From assembly GCA_031414805.1 (NCBI GenBank), contig JANOQJ010000027.1, positions 1 to 64,000 of the forward strand: 64,000 nt of DNA, read 5' to 3'. Positions 1 to 8,437 of the stretch are shown here, piece by piece. Every line of letters begins with the position of its first letter. Positions within the stretch are counted from its first letter, which is position 1. Both the position numbers and the translations under genes were made by a program. The notes below the pieces were generated by a model. That model was not told where the DNA came from, ran no database searches, and worked only from the letters and a program-made list of their open reading frames with translations. This DNA is from JAAFIW01 sp031414805 (GTDB taxonomy: Bacteria > Pseudomonadota > Gammaproteobacteria > Burkholderiales > Burkholderiaceae_C).

Positions 1-1
1 C

Positions 2-2356
2 GATGGCGCGTTGGTTAAGAAGATCGCTGGCTACCACCAGTTTCATGCGGTTCGCTCAGCCATTGGGCAAGTAGTAGCGGCCTCTCGTCCCGGTGGTTCC
101 CACAAAGGGGGCGTGGTCTGGCACACCCAGGGTAGCGGCAAAAGCATCACCATGACGTGCTTTGCCGCGCGCGTGATGCAAGAGCCCGCAATGGAAAATC
201 CGACCATCGTGGTGATCACCGACCGCAACGACTTGGATGGTCAGTTGTTTGGCGTTTTTAGCTTGGCGCAGGATCTTCTTCGTGAGCAGCCGATACAGAT
301 CAGCACCCGGCAGGACTTACGCGCCAAACTCGCCAATCGGCCCTCGGGCGGCATCGTATTCGCCACAATCCAGAAGTTCATGCCAGGGGAAGACGAAGAT
401 ACTTTTCCAGGCTTGTCAGAACGCTCCAATATTGTGGTGATTGCCGATGAGGCACACCGCACCCAATACGGTTTTGCCGCCAAGACGATAGACGTAAGGA
501 GCGCAGAGGGCGATGTGGTTGGCAAGCGGGTGGTTTACGGTTTCGCCAAATACCTGCGTGATGCGCTGCCAAACGCAACGTATCTGGGCTTCACCGGCAC
601 ACCCATCGAAAAAGCCGACGTCAACACCCCGGCGGTGTTTGGCAACTATGTGGACATCTATGACATTGCCCAGGCGGTGGAAGACGGTGCCACGGTGCGC
701 ATTTATTACGAGAGCCGCCTGGCCAAGGTGAGCTTGAGCGATGAGGGTAAAAAACTGATTACCGAGCTCGACGAGGAGCTGGAGCAGGAGGCGCTGACGG
801 GGACACAAAAAGCCAAGGCCAAGTGGACCAAGATGGAGGCCTTGATTGGCAGTGAGCAACGCATCAAAAACATTGCAAGCGATATCGTGAGCCACTTCGA
901 CGCCCGACTGGAAGTGTTTGCTGGCAAAGCAATGGTGGTGAGCATGTCGCGGCGCATTGCCGCCGAGTTGTATGAAGAGATCGTCAAACTTCGGCCGCAC
1001 TGGCATGCAGACGATCTACGCAAGGGCGCGGTCAAGGTGGTGATGACGGCTTCATCCAGCGACGGGCCCAAACTGGCCAAACACCACACCACCAAGGTAG
1101 AGCGCAAGCTGCTGGCCGACCGCATGAAGGCCGATGATGACCCGCTCAAGCTGGTCATCGTGCGCGACATGTGGCTGACGGGTTTTGATGCGCCCAGCAT
1201 GCATACGCTGTACATCGACAAGCCCATGAAGGGCCACAGCCTGATGCAGGCCATTGCCCGGGTGAACCGCGTCTATAAAGACAAGCCCGGCGGGCTGGTG
1301 GTTGATTACCTGGGCATTGCCGCGGACCTCAAGGAGGCACTGTCTTTTTATTCCGATGCCGGTGGCAAGGGCGACCCGGCGGTGGCGCAGGAACAAGCCG
1401 TCAGTGTGATGCTGGAAAAGCTGGAAGTGATCTCGGCGCTGCTCCACGGATTTGCCTACGAGCAGTATTTCGACGCAGACACCGCGCAAAAACTGTCGTT
1501 GATCCTCGCGGCGCAGGAGCACATCCTGGGGTTGGATGATGGCCTGAAGCGATACACCCATGAGGTGACGGCTCTGTCAAAGGCATTTGCCATTGCGGTG
1601 CCGCATGCACAGGCGATGGACGCGAAGGATGAAATTGGGTTCTTCCAGGCGGTGAAGGCGCGATTGGTGAAATTCGACAGCGCCACAGAAGGGCGCAGCA
1701 ACGAAGCGCTGGAAACCACCATCCGGCAAGTGATTGATCAGGCGCTGGTGTCTGAACAGGTGATTGACGTTTTTGACGCAGCTGGAATCAAGAAGCCTGA
1801 TATTTCTATTCTGTCGGACGAGTTTTTGGCTGAGTTGAAAGGCTACAAACATAAGAACGTGGCCTTGGAAGTACTCAAGAAGCTGCTCAGCGATGAATTG
1901 AAAGCACGCGCCAAAACCAATCTGGTGCAAAGCCGTTCATTGATGGAGATGCTGGAAAACGCCATCAAAAAGTATCACAACAAAATTTTGACGGCTGCCG
2001 AGGTCATCGACGAAATCATCAAAGTCGGCAAGGAAATTGTTGCGTCAGATGCGCAAGCAGAGCAACTGGGGCTGTCTGACTTTGAATACGCTTTCTATAC
2101 CGCAGTAGCCCACAACAACAGCGCCCGAGAGCTGATGCAGCAAGACAAGTTACGGGAGCTGGCGGTGGTGTTGACCCAGCGTGTGCGCGAAAACACGTCG
2201 ATTGACTGGACGATTAAAGAGAGCGTGAGGGCCAAACTCAAAGTCATCGTCAAGCGGACACTGCGGCAGTTTGGCTACCCGCCAGACATGCAGCTGCTTG
2301 CAACGGAAACGGTGCTCAAGCAAGCAGAAATGATTGCCAACGAACTGACGCAGTGA
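2..2356 (+). CDS. hsdR: Type I restriction-modification system, subunit R (5'-truncated by window edge)
   Basis: This is the motor part of a type I restriction endonuclease, which translocates DNA using ATP and cleaves it away from the recognition site. The open frame runs in from the window edge (codons Asp-Gly-Ala precede the first possible TTG start at 11), so the N-terminal nuclease domain lies outside. About 785 codons are visible of a family usually around 1000 residues. The superfamily 2 helicase motifs are in order: HTQGSGKS (Walker A), ADEAHRTQYGF (DEAH box), GFTGTPIE (motif III), and the C-terminal RecA-like lobe with WLTGFDAP and QAIARVNR (motif VI). The C-terminal ~250 residues are helical and likely contact HsdM/HsdS. 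The downstream gene is convergent, 27 bp away. hsdM and hsdS would be expected upstream, out of view. Confidence 0.93.
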   Translation, partial: DGALVKKIAGYHQFHAVRSAIGQVVAASRPGGSHKGGVVWHTQGSGKSITMTCFAARVMQEPAMENPTIVVITDRNDLDGQLFGVFSLAQDLLREQPIQISTRQDLRAKLANRPSGGIVFATIQKFMPGEDEDTFPGLSERSNIVVIADEAHRTQYGFAAKTIDVRSAEGDVVGKRVVYGFAKYLRDALPNATYLGFTGTPIEKADVNTPAVFGNYVDIYDIAQAVEDGATVRIYYESRLAKVSLSDEGKKLITELDEELEQEALTGTQKAKAKWTKMEALIGSEQRIKNIASDIVSHFDARLEVFAGKAMVVSMSRRIAAELYEEIVKLRPHWHADDLRKGAVKVVMTASSSDGPKLAKHHTTKVERKLLADRMKADDDPLKLVIVRDMWLTGFDAPSMHTLYIDKPMKGHSLMQAIARVNRVYKDKPGGLVVDYLGIAADLKEALSFYSDAGGKGDPAVAQEQAVSVMLEKLEVISALLHGFAYEQYFDADTAQKLSLILAAQEHILGLDDGLKRYTHEVTALSKAFAIAVPHAQAMDAKDEIGFFQAVKARLVKFDSATEGRSNEALETTIRQVIDQALVSEQVIDVFDAAGIKKPDISILSDEFLAELKGYKHKNVALEVLKKLLSDELKARAKTNLVQSRSLMEMLENAIKKYHNKILTAAEVIDEIIKVGKEIVASDAQAEQLGLSDFEYAFYTAVAHNNSARELMQQDKLRELAVVLTQRVRENTSIDWTIKESVRAKLKVIVKRTLRQFGYPPDMQLLATETVLKQAEMIANELTQ

Positions 2357-2383
2357 CAACCCAGGGGCGCTTTACTTGGCTGC

Positions 2384-3820
2384 CTAGGACGCGTCAACCC
2401 GCCGCAACACCCGCCCCGCCTGCCCATCGCACACCACGCCGCGCTTGCAGGCCAGCCGCCCGTTCACATACACGGCATCGATGCCCACGCTGATCTGGGT
2501 GGGGTTTTCGTAGCTGGCGCGGTCGGCCACAGCGTGTTCGTCGAAGACGACCAGGTCGGCAAAATTGTCCACCTTCAGCACGCCGCGTTCGCTTAAGCCG
2601 AACCGGCGCGCGCTCAGCCCAGTCATCTTGTGAACAGCTGTTTCCAGCGACAGCAGGCGTTGCTCGCGCACGTAGCGCCCCAGCACCCGCGGGAAGGTGC
2701 CCCACAGGCGCGGGTGGGGGCGCACGTCGTGGGCCAGGCCGTCGGAGCCGACCATGGACAGCGGGTGGCTCAGGATGCGGCTGACGTCGGCCTCGTCCAT
2801 TGCAAAGTAAATAGCGCCCGCGGGTTGCAGCGCGCGGGCCATGTCTTCCGGCGTTTGCTTGCGCTCGCGGGCCAGCTCAAACAGCGAGCGGCCTGCGGCA
2901 TCCGGCTCGGCTTGCGACCAGGTCACCCATACGTCACTCGACTGGTGGACGCGCTCGGGCAGCAGCATGGTCGACGAGGCGTTGTAGGGGTAGCAGTCCA
3001 GGCAAACCGTCTGGGTTTTGGCAGCTTCATCAATCAGCGCCAGGGTTTCAACCGAGCGGCCATGGTTGGCGGTGCCCACCAGCTTGTGGTGCGAGAGCAC
3101 GGCCGCAATACCCAGGGTTTTGCCAATCAGCAAGGCTTCGCGCAGGGCCGGGGTGATGGCGTCGCCCTCGTCGCGAATATGCATGGTTAATACGGCTCTC
3201 GCCCTGGTTAATGCTGCTCCAACAGCTATTATTTCAGTAGCATTTGCAGCGCGTGCGGGCGGGTAATACAAACCGGTGGACAGCCCGAATGCACCGGCCT
3301 GCAAGGCGTCCGCCAGGTCGGCGGCCATGTGTTGGACTTCGTGTGGCGTGGCCGGGCGATTCAGGTCTGCCATGTGCCGGGCACGCAAGGTGGTGTGGCC
3401 CACCAGACAGGCCGCGTTCACGGCGGGCTGGGCTTGTTCGAGTGCCTCCAGGTAGTCGGCAAACCGCTCAAAACGCCAGCCGGCGGTGCCCAGCAAATCC
3501 AGCGGTGCCGGCGGGTTGTCGGTCACCAGCGGTGCCAGGCTGATGCCGCAGTTGCCGGTGACCACCGTGGTCACCCCCTGGCTGAGCTTGGGGTGCGGTC
3601 CGGCGGGTGGCTCCAGCAGCAACTGGTCGTCGTGGGTGTGCACGTCGATGAAGCCGGGGGCCACGATGCGGCCAGCAGCGCTCACACGGCGGCGGGCGGT
3701 CGCATCGGACAACGCGCCGATGGCCGTGACGCGATCGCCGGTGATGCCGACATCTGCGCGCACCCGTGGCGCGCCGGTGCCGTCCACCAGATCGCCACCT
3801 TCAATGATGAGATCAAACAT
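2384..3820 (-). CDS. N-acyl-D-amino-acid deacylase (D-aminoacylase), amidohydrolase family
   Basis: A 478-residue zinc amidohydrolase expected to hydrolyse N-acyl-D-amino acids to D-amino acid and carboxylate in the cytoplasm. The metal and catalytic positions known in the family are visible: DVHTHDD (HxH), GNCGIS (bridging Cys), LTMHIRDEGD and LSHHKLVG (His ligands), and MVGSDGLAHD (catalytic Asp). Length is normal for the family. The gene starts 11 bp after the stop of the Bug-type binding protein gene, so the two are probably one transcript, suggesting import and hydrolysis of an acylated or carboxylated substrate. A copy of the AT-rich dispersed repeat lies in frame just before the LTMHIRD motif and encodes roughly TEIIAVGAALTRARA. 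The exact substrate cannot be read from the sequence. Confidence 0.88.
   Translation of the reverse strand: MFDLIIEGGDLVDGTGAPRVRADVGITGDRVTAIGALSDATARRRVSAAGRIVAPGFIDVHTHDDQLLLEPPAGPHPKLSQGVTTVVTGNCGISLAPLVTDNPPAPLDLLGTAGWRFERFADYLEALEQAQPAVNAACLVGHTTLRARHMADLNRPATPHEVQHMAADLADALQAGAFGLSTGLYYPPARAANATEIIAVGAALTRARAVLTMHIRDEGDAITPALREALLIGKTLGIAAVLSHHKLVGTANHGRSVETLALIDEAAKTQTVCLDCYPYNASSTMLLPERVHQSSDVWVTWSQAEPDAAGRSLFELARERKQTPEDMARALQPAGAIYFAMDEADVSRILSHPLSMVGSDGLAHDVRPHPRLWGTFPRVLGRYVREQRLLSLETAVHKMTGLSARRFGLSERGVLKVDNFADLVVFDEHAVADRASYENPTQISVGIDAVYVNGRLACKRGVVCDGQAGRVLRRVDAS
3196..3243 (+). repeat. Dispersed AT-rich repeat, copy 1 (inside D-aminoacylase gene)
   Basis: The core reads CTGCTCCAACAGCTAT, followed by the usual TTxCAGTAGCA tail. 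It is read in frame on the minus strand. Compared with the usual core, the base change that gives Gly (GGA) removes the TGA that would otherwise occur in this frame. Confidence 0.7.
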
Positions 3821-3831
3821 TCGCGCAGGGC

Positions 3832-4830
3832 TTAGTCAATGCGCGCACCCGAGCGCTTGACCACGTCGGCCCAGATCGGCGTCTCACGCATGGCCCGGTC
3901 AAACAAACGCTCAGGTGGGCCGATGGTGCTTTCCCAAGACACGGCGGCGTATTTTTCGTTCACCGCAGGGTTGCCCATGACTTTGTTGATCTCAGCGTTC
4001 AGGCGCATCACGATGTCACGCGGCGTGCCCGGCGGTGCCACGATGCCGCCCCAGGCCGTGGTTTCATAGCCGGGCACGGTGTCGCTGATGGTGGGAATGT
4101 CAGGAAACAGCGGGCTGCGCGAGCGACCCGACACCCCCAGCACCTTCACGCGGCCACTCTTGATGTGCGGCGCTATGGACGAGAGGTTGTCAAACATCAT
4201 GTCCACTTGCCCACCCATCAAATCTTGAATGGCTTGCGGGCTCCCCCGGTACGGCACATGCACCAGAAATACACCCGCCATGCTTTTGAACAGCTCCCCG
4301 CCCAGGTGGCCGGTGGTGCCATTGCCGGCCGAGCCCATCACCAGCCGCCCCGGCTTGGACTTGGCCAATGCGATGAGTTCTTTGACGTTGTTCACGCCCA
4401 GGTTACTGCGCACCACCAGCGCGTTTTGTACGTAGCCCAGCAGCGCCACCGGCACCAGTTTTTCAGGCTCATAGGGCAGCTTGGCAAACAGCGATTTGTT
4501 GATGGCCAGCGTGCCCACATTGCCGTAGCCAATCGTGTAGCCATCAGGCAGCGCGCGGGCCACTTCCTGCATGCCAATGCTGCCGCTGGCCCCTGGCTTG
4601 TTGTCCACCACGATGGGCTGGCCCAGGGCTTTGGTCAGTTCGTTGGTCAGGATGCGGCAGATCACGTCGGGCGCGCCGCCTGCCGCGGAGGGCACCACCA
4701 GGCGAATGGGCCGGTCGGGCCATGCGGCGCGCGCCCAGGTGGGCAGGGTCATGGCGGCTACGACGGCCAGCTGCAGTGTGTGGCGGCGGTTGATCTGGAA
4801 GCTGGGGTGCAAATTGTTCATGGTGGCCAT
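3832..4830 (-). CDS. Bug/TctC-family periplasmic solute-binding protein
   Basis: A binding protein of the tripartite tricarboxylate transporter (TTT) superfamily, so abundant in Comamonadaceae and Bordetella that most copies are orphans without TctAB. After a leader with a twin-arginine-like start (NRRHTLQL) and a cleavage site near WARA-AWP, the mature protein begins PDRPIRLVVPSAAGGAPD, the Bug ligand-loop signature, and contains VPYRGSPQAIQDLMGGQVDMMF, the second ligand-binding loop. The reading frame is open further upstream, but the methionines at 4830 and 4821 give a normal leader; neither has a convincing Shine-Dalgarno sequence. It precedes the D-aminoacylase gene by 11 bp and is divergent from a LysR gene, the standard Bug arrangement. 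The ligand is unknown but plausibly the deacylase substrate. Confidence 0.86.
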   Translation of the reverse strand: MATMNNLHPSFQINRRHTLQLAVVAAMTLPTWARAAWPDRPIRLVVPSAAGGAPDVICRILTNELTKALGQPIVVDNKPGASGSIGMQEVARALPDGYTIGYGNVGTLAINKSLFAKLPYEPEKLVPVALLGYVQNALVVRSNLGVNNVKELIALAKSKPGRLVMGSAGNGTTGHLGGELFKSMAGVFLVHVPYRGSPQAIQDLMGGQVDMMFDNLSSIAPHIKSGRVKVLGVSGRSRSPLFPDIPTISDTVPGYETTAWGGIVAPPGTPRDIVMRLNAEINKVMGNPAVNEKYAAVSWESTIGPPERLFDRAMRETPIWADVVKRSGARID

Positions 4831-4941
4831 CTGTTTTTGAATGAGGTGAGGTAATGATCGGCCTGCGAGTGCTTCAACACAAACGATGATTTTCAATTGC
4901 AGCATGCGTTTCTCTCATGCAGCGCCCTTCACAATGCTGGC

Positions 4942-5838
4942 ATGTTGCGCCCCCCATCCACCATGTCCTTGCTGTGCCTGGAGGCAAGTGCCCGCCTGCG
5001 CTCGTTCACCGCAGCCGCGCAGGAGCTGAGCCTTACGCAAGGGGCCGTGAGCCGCCAGATCATTGCGCTGGAGGCCCGACTGGAGACCCCGCTGTTTGTG
5101 CGTCGTCGTGATGCGTTGGCGCTCACCGAGGCGGGCCGCTACTACCTGGATGAAGTGGGCCCGCTGCTGCAACGGTTAGAGCGCGCCACGGCCAATGTGA
5201 TGGCGCTCAAGGGCCGGGGCGGGGCGCTGGCTTTGTCGGTAGGTGCTTCGCTAGGCACTTACTGGCTGATCCCGCGGCTGCCTGCGTTCACCCGTGCGCA
5301 CAGCGAAATCACGCTCAACCTGGCCACCCGCATCGGACCTGTGGACTTTGCCAGCACGCCCGTCGACGCCTCGCTGGAGTTTGGCCTGGGCCAGCGCGCG
5401 GGCCTGCACAACGAGTTTGTGCTGCCGCTGGTGCTGTCGCCTTACGCGGCACCCAGCTGGACGGCGGTGCACGGCAAACGGCTGTCCGCCAGCACACCGG
5501 CAGCCGCATTGGTACACCACAGCACGGTGCGCGAAGGCTGGGGCGCGTGGTTCAAGCTGGCGGGCATCGCCGGGCCACCCGAGCCCAGCGGCCCGCGCTA
5601 CGAGTTGATGTCGATGGCGTTGAATGCCGCCATTGCGGGCCTGGGGGTGGTGCTGCTGCCCCGCTTCATGGCTGACGACGCAGTGGCTGCCGGACGCCTG
5701 CAGCGCCTGTCAGTACGCGAGTGGCGCTCACTCCAAGGCTACTACCTGGTGTATCCGCCGGAGGCAGGGCAACGGCAGTCGCTACAGACCTTTCGGGCCT
5801 GGTTGCTGGCGCAGGCGGGTGGACAGCTGGATGTGTAA
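4942..5838 (+). CDS. LysR-family transcriptional regulator
   Basis: A 298-residue LTTR of the GcvA-like branch. The N-terminal winged helix-turn-helix is clear (RSFTAAAQELSLTQGAVSRQ followed by LEARLETPLFVRR), then a type 2 periplasmic-binding-like effector domain ending with the typical LGVVLLPRFMADDAVAAGRL segment. The ATG at 4942 is preferred over the in-frame ATG at 4897 because the family normally starts about 8-15 residues before the HTH. It is divergent from the Bug-protein/D-aminoacylase pair, and LTTRs typically regulate the divergent genes from the shared intergenic region (about 4831-4941). It is followed by a dispersed repeat and a terminator. Confidence 0.9.
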   Translation: MLRPPSTMSLLCLEASARLRSFTAAAQELSLTQGAVSRQIIALEARLETPLFVRRRDALALTEAGRYYLDEVGPLLQRLERATANVMALKGRGGALALSVGASLGTYWLIPRLPAFTRAHSEITLNLATRIGPVDFASTPVDASLEFGLGQRAGLHNEFVLPLVLSPYAAPSWTAVHGKRLSASTPAAALVHHSTVREGWGAWFKLAGIAGPPEPSGPRYELMSMALNAAIAGLGVVLLPRFMADDAVAAGRLQRLSVREWRSLQGYYLVYPPEAGQRQSLQTFRAWLLAQAGGQLDV

Positions 5839-5851
5839 ATTTAAGAGAAAA

Positions 5852-5905
5852 AGGGCGCCAGCCCTTGTCAATACTGCTCAAACAGCTATCAAATAGATAG
5901 CATCT
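5852..5905 (+). repeat. Dispersed AT-rich repeat, copy 2
   Basis: Near-consensus copy: GCCAGCCCTTGTCAATACTG, then CTCAAACAGCTAT and ATAGATAGCAT. It sits between the LysR stop codon and the terminator at 5944. Confidence 0.9.
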
Positions 5906-5943
5906 TGTGAGCGCCACTTAATCCATCGAAGTCAATCTGCCAA

Positions 5944-5971
5944 TAAAAAAAGGACTCTGCGGAGTCCTTTT
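5944..5971. terminator. Bidirectional rho-independent terminator
   Basis: The stem GGACTC / GAGTCC closes a TGCG loop, with an A-run on the left and a T-run on the right. It can therefore end both the rightward LysR transcript and the leftward roadblock/GTPase operon. Confidence 0.88.
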
Positions 5972-5993
5972 TAACGGCGACAAGCGAAAAAAA

Positions 5994-6353
5994 TCAGACC
6001 GTCATGTCTTTCTCGACGTCTTGCACCTTGCGGCGCGCCATCGCCAGGTTGCTCTTGGACTTATCCAGCACGAGGTAGATAAACAGGCCTTCTTTGCGCG
6101 CCATGGGGCGCAGGATGTGGTATTGCTTTCCCAGCGTGATCAAGATGTCTTCGATCACGTCGTTCAAGCCGAGGGCGCGCATGGTTTTCATTTTGGCGCG
6201 CACCACTTCGGTGTTGCCGGCGGCGGCCACTTCCAGGTCTACGCCCGAGCCAATCTGGCCCAAAATCATGCCGGAAGCCGAGTCGACCAGCGCAGCGCAC
6301 AAGGCACCGTCCAGGGTGAGCAGCTCTTGCATGGATTGATTGATGGTTGCCAT
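5994..6353 (-). CDS. Roadblock/LC7-like small protein A
   Basis: A 119-residue protein with the alternating pattern of a roadblock/LC7 fold: an N-terminal helix (QSMQELLTLDG), a hydrophobic strand pair (ALCAALVDSASGMILGQIG), a long central helix (NTEVVRAKMKTMRAL), then strands ending in the hydrophobic LFIYLVLDK. The ATG at 6353 is chosen over an upstream in-frame start because AAGGA lies 9 nt before it. It is the last gene of the minus-strand photoreceptor/GTPase group, separated from the preceding gene by a 105 bp gap with no ORF. Roadblock proteins act as GTPase partners or activators (MglB for MglA). That role here is inferred from context; the fold assignment is from pattern, not a search. 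Confidence 0.7.
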   Translation of the reverse strand: MATINQSMQELLTLDGALCAALVDSASGMILGQIGSGVDLEVAAAGNTEVVRAKMKTMRALGLNDVIEDILITLGKQYHILRPMARKEGLFIYLVLDKSKSNLAMARRKVQDVEKDMTV

Positions 6354-6458
6354 GTGACAGTTCCTTAAAACAAGAGTCGCCGTAGATAGGTCCAGTAGCT
6401 GTCGCGGCGACACGTTCGGCGGCTGCTGGTTAGAAACATACTGTAACTACCTTGTGTG

Positions 6459-6833
6459 TCACTGAGAGGCGTCTTTTGCGGCCAAGGCTTGGCGCAGCGC
6501 CAAAACCTGCACACCCCATTCCGTCCACGCCACACCGGTTTTGGCCGCCACACAAATCAGCACCCGAGCGGGCGCTTCTCCGCACGGGAATAGGGCCACC
6601 ACATGGTCTGCAAACGAATACGCGGCTGATTTCAGGCCGCCCAGGCTGACCAGCTGAATCGACAGCCGCTGATGCACCCGCCAAAACTCGATGGCAGCCT
6701 CGCCAATGTGCTCAATATCAGGCAGTTGGCCCGCGTGGTGCCACACCATGCCGCTTTCGGCTTCTACCAACGCGCAGCCTTGCACGCCGGCAAAACCAGC
6801 CAGCTTTTCAACGTGAATCGCGATGTCGGGCAT
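6459..6833 (-). CDS. Roadblock/LC7-like small protein B
   Basis: A 124-residue protein with the N-terminal layout of roadblock domains: helix (IAIHVEKLAGFAG), strand-turn-strand (VQGCALVEAESGMVWHHAG), a long helix around IGEAAIEFWRVHQRL, then strands (AAYSFADHVVALFPC and RVLICVAAKTG). It lacks an enzyme motif. Its ATG shares one base with the TAA of the upstream roadblock gene (TAATG), so translation is probably coupled. It is more diverged than proteins A and C, and could be a partner specialised for the PAS-LOV or unknown protein of the same operon. Assignment is by pattern and neighbourhood. Confidence 0.6.
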   Translation of the reverse strand: MPDIAIHVEKLAGFAGVQGCALVEAESGMVWHHAGQLPDIEHIGEAAIEFWRVHQRLSIQLVSLGGLKSAAYSFADHVVALFPCGEAPARVLICVAAKTGVAWTEWGVQVLALRQALAAKDASQ

Positions 6834-7222
6834 TAAGCTTTCTCCAGCGCGCGAGCGGCTTGCTTGGCGTAATACAGGGCCTGGCCCATGATCGCGTCGC
6901 GCCCCGTCACCACGCTCAAGATCAGCGACACGTCGGCCCGGCGCGCCTGCAGCATCACGATGTGGCCTTCTTTGGCCTCAATCACCAGGCTGTCGCAGGC
7001 ACCCAGGTTGCTCTCCTCGCCCGCAATCGCGCCCAGTGCGGCCAGCGAGCTGGCCATGGCCGACAGGCGAGCGACCTGGGCTGTGTTTTCGGTGCGCGCC
7101 GACACTTCAAAGCCGTCTTCGGTGGAAATCACCACCGCCTTGGCACCTTTGATTTCGTCCATCACGGTTTGCACGGCCGAGTCGGCAGCGCGTTGTAGCG
7201 CGTGGTCAATTTTGCTTGTCAT
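6833..7222 (-). CDS. Roadblock/LC7-domain protein C
   Basis: A 129-residue protein and the clearest roadblock/LC7 member of the three: AVQTVMDEIKGAKAVVISTE then DGFEVSAR, then the Ala-rich helix ARLSAMASSLAALGAIAGEE with the 'SAMASSLxALG' pattern typical of the family, then the strands DSLVIEAKEGHIVMLQA. The ATG at 7222 is used because it lies 4 nt past the GTPase stop and avoids a Cys/Trp-rich, clearly non-coding upstream extension. Being directly downstream of the Ras-like GTPase gene is the classical arrangement of bacterial GTPase/roadblock pairs. It probably dimerises and modulates the GTPase. Confidence 0.82.
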   Translation of the reverse strand: MTSKIDHALQRAADSAVQTVMDEIKGAKAVVISTEDGFEVSARTENTAQVARLSAMASSLAALGAIAGEESNLGACDSLVIEAKEGHIVMLQARRADVSLILSVVTGRDAIMGQALYYAKQAARALEKA

Positions 7223-7226
7223 GTTG

Positions 7227-7760
7227 TCAGTCCTGTGTTTTGCTTTCCAGCTGCAACAGCAGCAATTCCAGAATTTGCACCACCTGGTCGCGCTCGCGCA
7301 CATCGGCTGGCAGCACCGGGCACAGCACGCCGCGCTTTTCCAGATGCGCCGCAAACTGCTCAAGGCCGGGTTGCGGATGCGTTTCCAGCCTACCCACCGC
7401 CACCACGCAGGCCGTGTCTTCGATCAGCTTGGCAAAGCCTTTGAGATATCGGTCCAGATCGTCCAGCGGATCGGCCTGGCTGTTGTCGATCAAGATGATC
7501 AAACCCAAAGCGCCATTGCTCAAAATTTTCCACATGAAGTCAAAACGCTGTTGGCCAGGCGTGCCATACAGGCGCAGTTTTTCACCGTTGTCCAGGGTCA
7601 GCTCGCCATAGTCCATGCCCACGGTCGTCATGGCCTTGGACAGGTTGGCGTCGGTGTTGCGCACGTCGGTGGAAAGCGGGGGAATTTCGCTGACGGCACC
7701 AATGGCGGTGGTTTTGCCGGCGCCCGTGACGCCGGTGAAAAGAATTTTGTGCTCGATCAC
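7227..7760 (-). CDS. Ras-like P-loop GTPase of the MglA/COG2229 type
   Basis: A 177-residue cytoplasmic small GTPase. Walker A is GVTGAGKTT (residues 10-18, Lys16); a switch I Thr-Thr-Val-Gly is near residue 45; the G3 region reads LRLYGTPGQQRF with Tyr in place of the usual Asp before the Gly-x-x-Gly-Gln; a hydrophobic strand LGLIILIDNS follows. The segment where N/TKxD specificity residues belong reads VAVGRLETHPQPG, so the G4 motif is not canonical. Translation starts at GTG (7760), overlapping the preceding gene by 4 bp (GTGA). It lies between an unknown gene and roadblock protein C. Its role is inferred as a nucleotide-dependent switch under the control of the photoreceptors encoded alongside. 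Confidence 0.87.
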   Translation of the reverse strand: MIEHKILFTGVTGAGKTTAIGAVSEIPPLSTDVRNTDANLSKAMTTVGMDYGELTLDNGEKLRLYGTPGQQRFDFMWKILSNGALGLIILIDNSQADPLDDLDRYLKGFAKLIEDTACVVAVGRLETHPQPGLEQFAAHLEKRGVLCPVLPADVRERDQVVQILELLLLQLESKTQD

Positions 7761-8437
7761 GATTTACCTGAATTCAAAATGCCTAAACGGCTGCGAATCC
7801 GAGCCAGCAAGCCCAAGGGGGCAATCGCCAGTTTTGCTGTTGCAACTGGAACAACCGCCGCCTTACCGACATTTTGTTGCGGTCGGTCTAGCAGGCCCGC
7901 CCGGTGCAAGTCGTCCAAAAATTGGGTGCACGGCACCAGCGACTGGCCTGACCGCAGCTGCAATTGCGCCAGGGTCAGTGGTTTGCCGGTTAACAGGGTT
8001 GCCAGGCGCATGCGCTGCGGCGTAGCGACCAAAGCAGCTGGGGGCCAGCGCAACAACCGAATCGTCTCCCGGCTCCAGTCTGGCGTGTCGGTCAGCGCCG
8101 GTCGTGCCGCAGCGATCAAGCCGCCCAGTCTGTTCAGCTCCGCCAACAATTCGTCGGCGCGCAGCGGCAGGCATAAGTAATTAGGCCGCTGGCTCGGTGT
8201 CGCACCCAGCACCAGGGCCTGTTGCTGCTCCCCGCTCAAAACCGCCAGGTTTTTAGACAGCACGCCGTCTGCCACCATGCGCAAGTCGGCAGGCTGGGCT
8301 TGATAAAACCAATCGTGGATCGTGCGGTGTTTGAGCAGGCGCACAAAACTTTTCACCAACAACTCTTCGCGTGCGGCCAAGCCCTCGACGCTGAATGTCA
8401 TGACGGCCCGCCCTATCTGGGGCGTCTCATTGCTCAT
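7757..8437 (-). CDS. Unrecognised 226-residue protein; possible receiver-like N-terminus and winged-helix C-terminus
   Basis: I do not recognise this family. Two regions can be described. Residues ~15-115 end in NYLCLPLRADELLAELNRLG, which resembles the last strand and helix of receiver domains (the Lys-Pro-x-x-x-xx-L pattern) but lacks a visible phospho-acceptor Asp context. Residues ~125-190 (RMRLATLLTGKPLTLAQLQL, RSGQSLVPCTQFLDDLHRAG) look like a helix-turn-helix or winged helix. The tail is basic. The start overlaps the PAS-LOV stop (ATGA) and the end overlaps the GTPase start (GTGA), so it is embedded in the operon and likely made stoichiometrically with both. It could be an adaptor between the LOV protein and the GTPase. 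Confidence 0.75.
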   Translation of the reverse strand: MSNETPQIGRAVMTFSVEGLAAREELLVKSFVRLLKHRTIHDWFYQAQPADLRMVADGVLSKNLAVLSGEQQQALVLGATPSQRPNYLCLPLRADELLAELNRLGGLIAAARPALTDTPDWSRETIRLLRWPPAALVATPQRMRLATLLTGKPLTLAQLQLRSGQSLVPCTQFLDDLHRAGLLDRPQQNVGKAAVVPVATAKLAIAPLGLLARIRSRLGILNSGKS

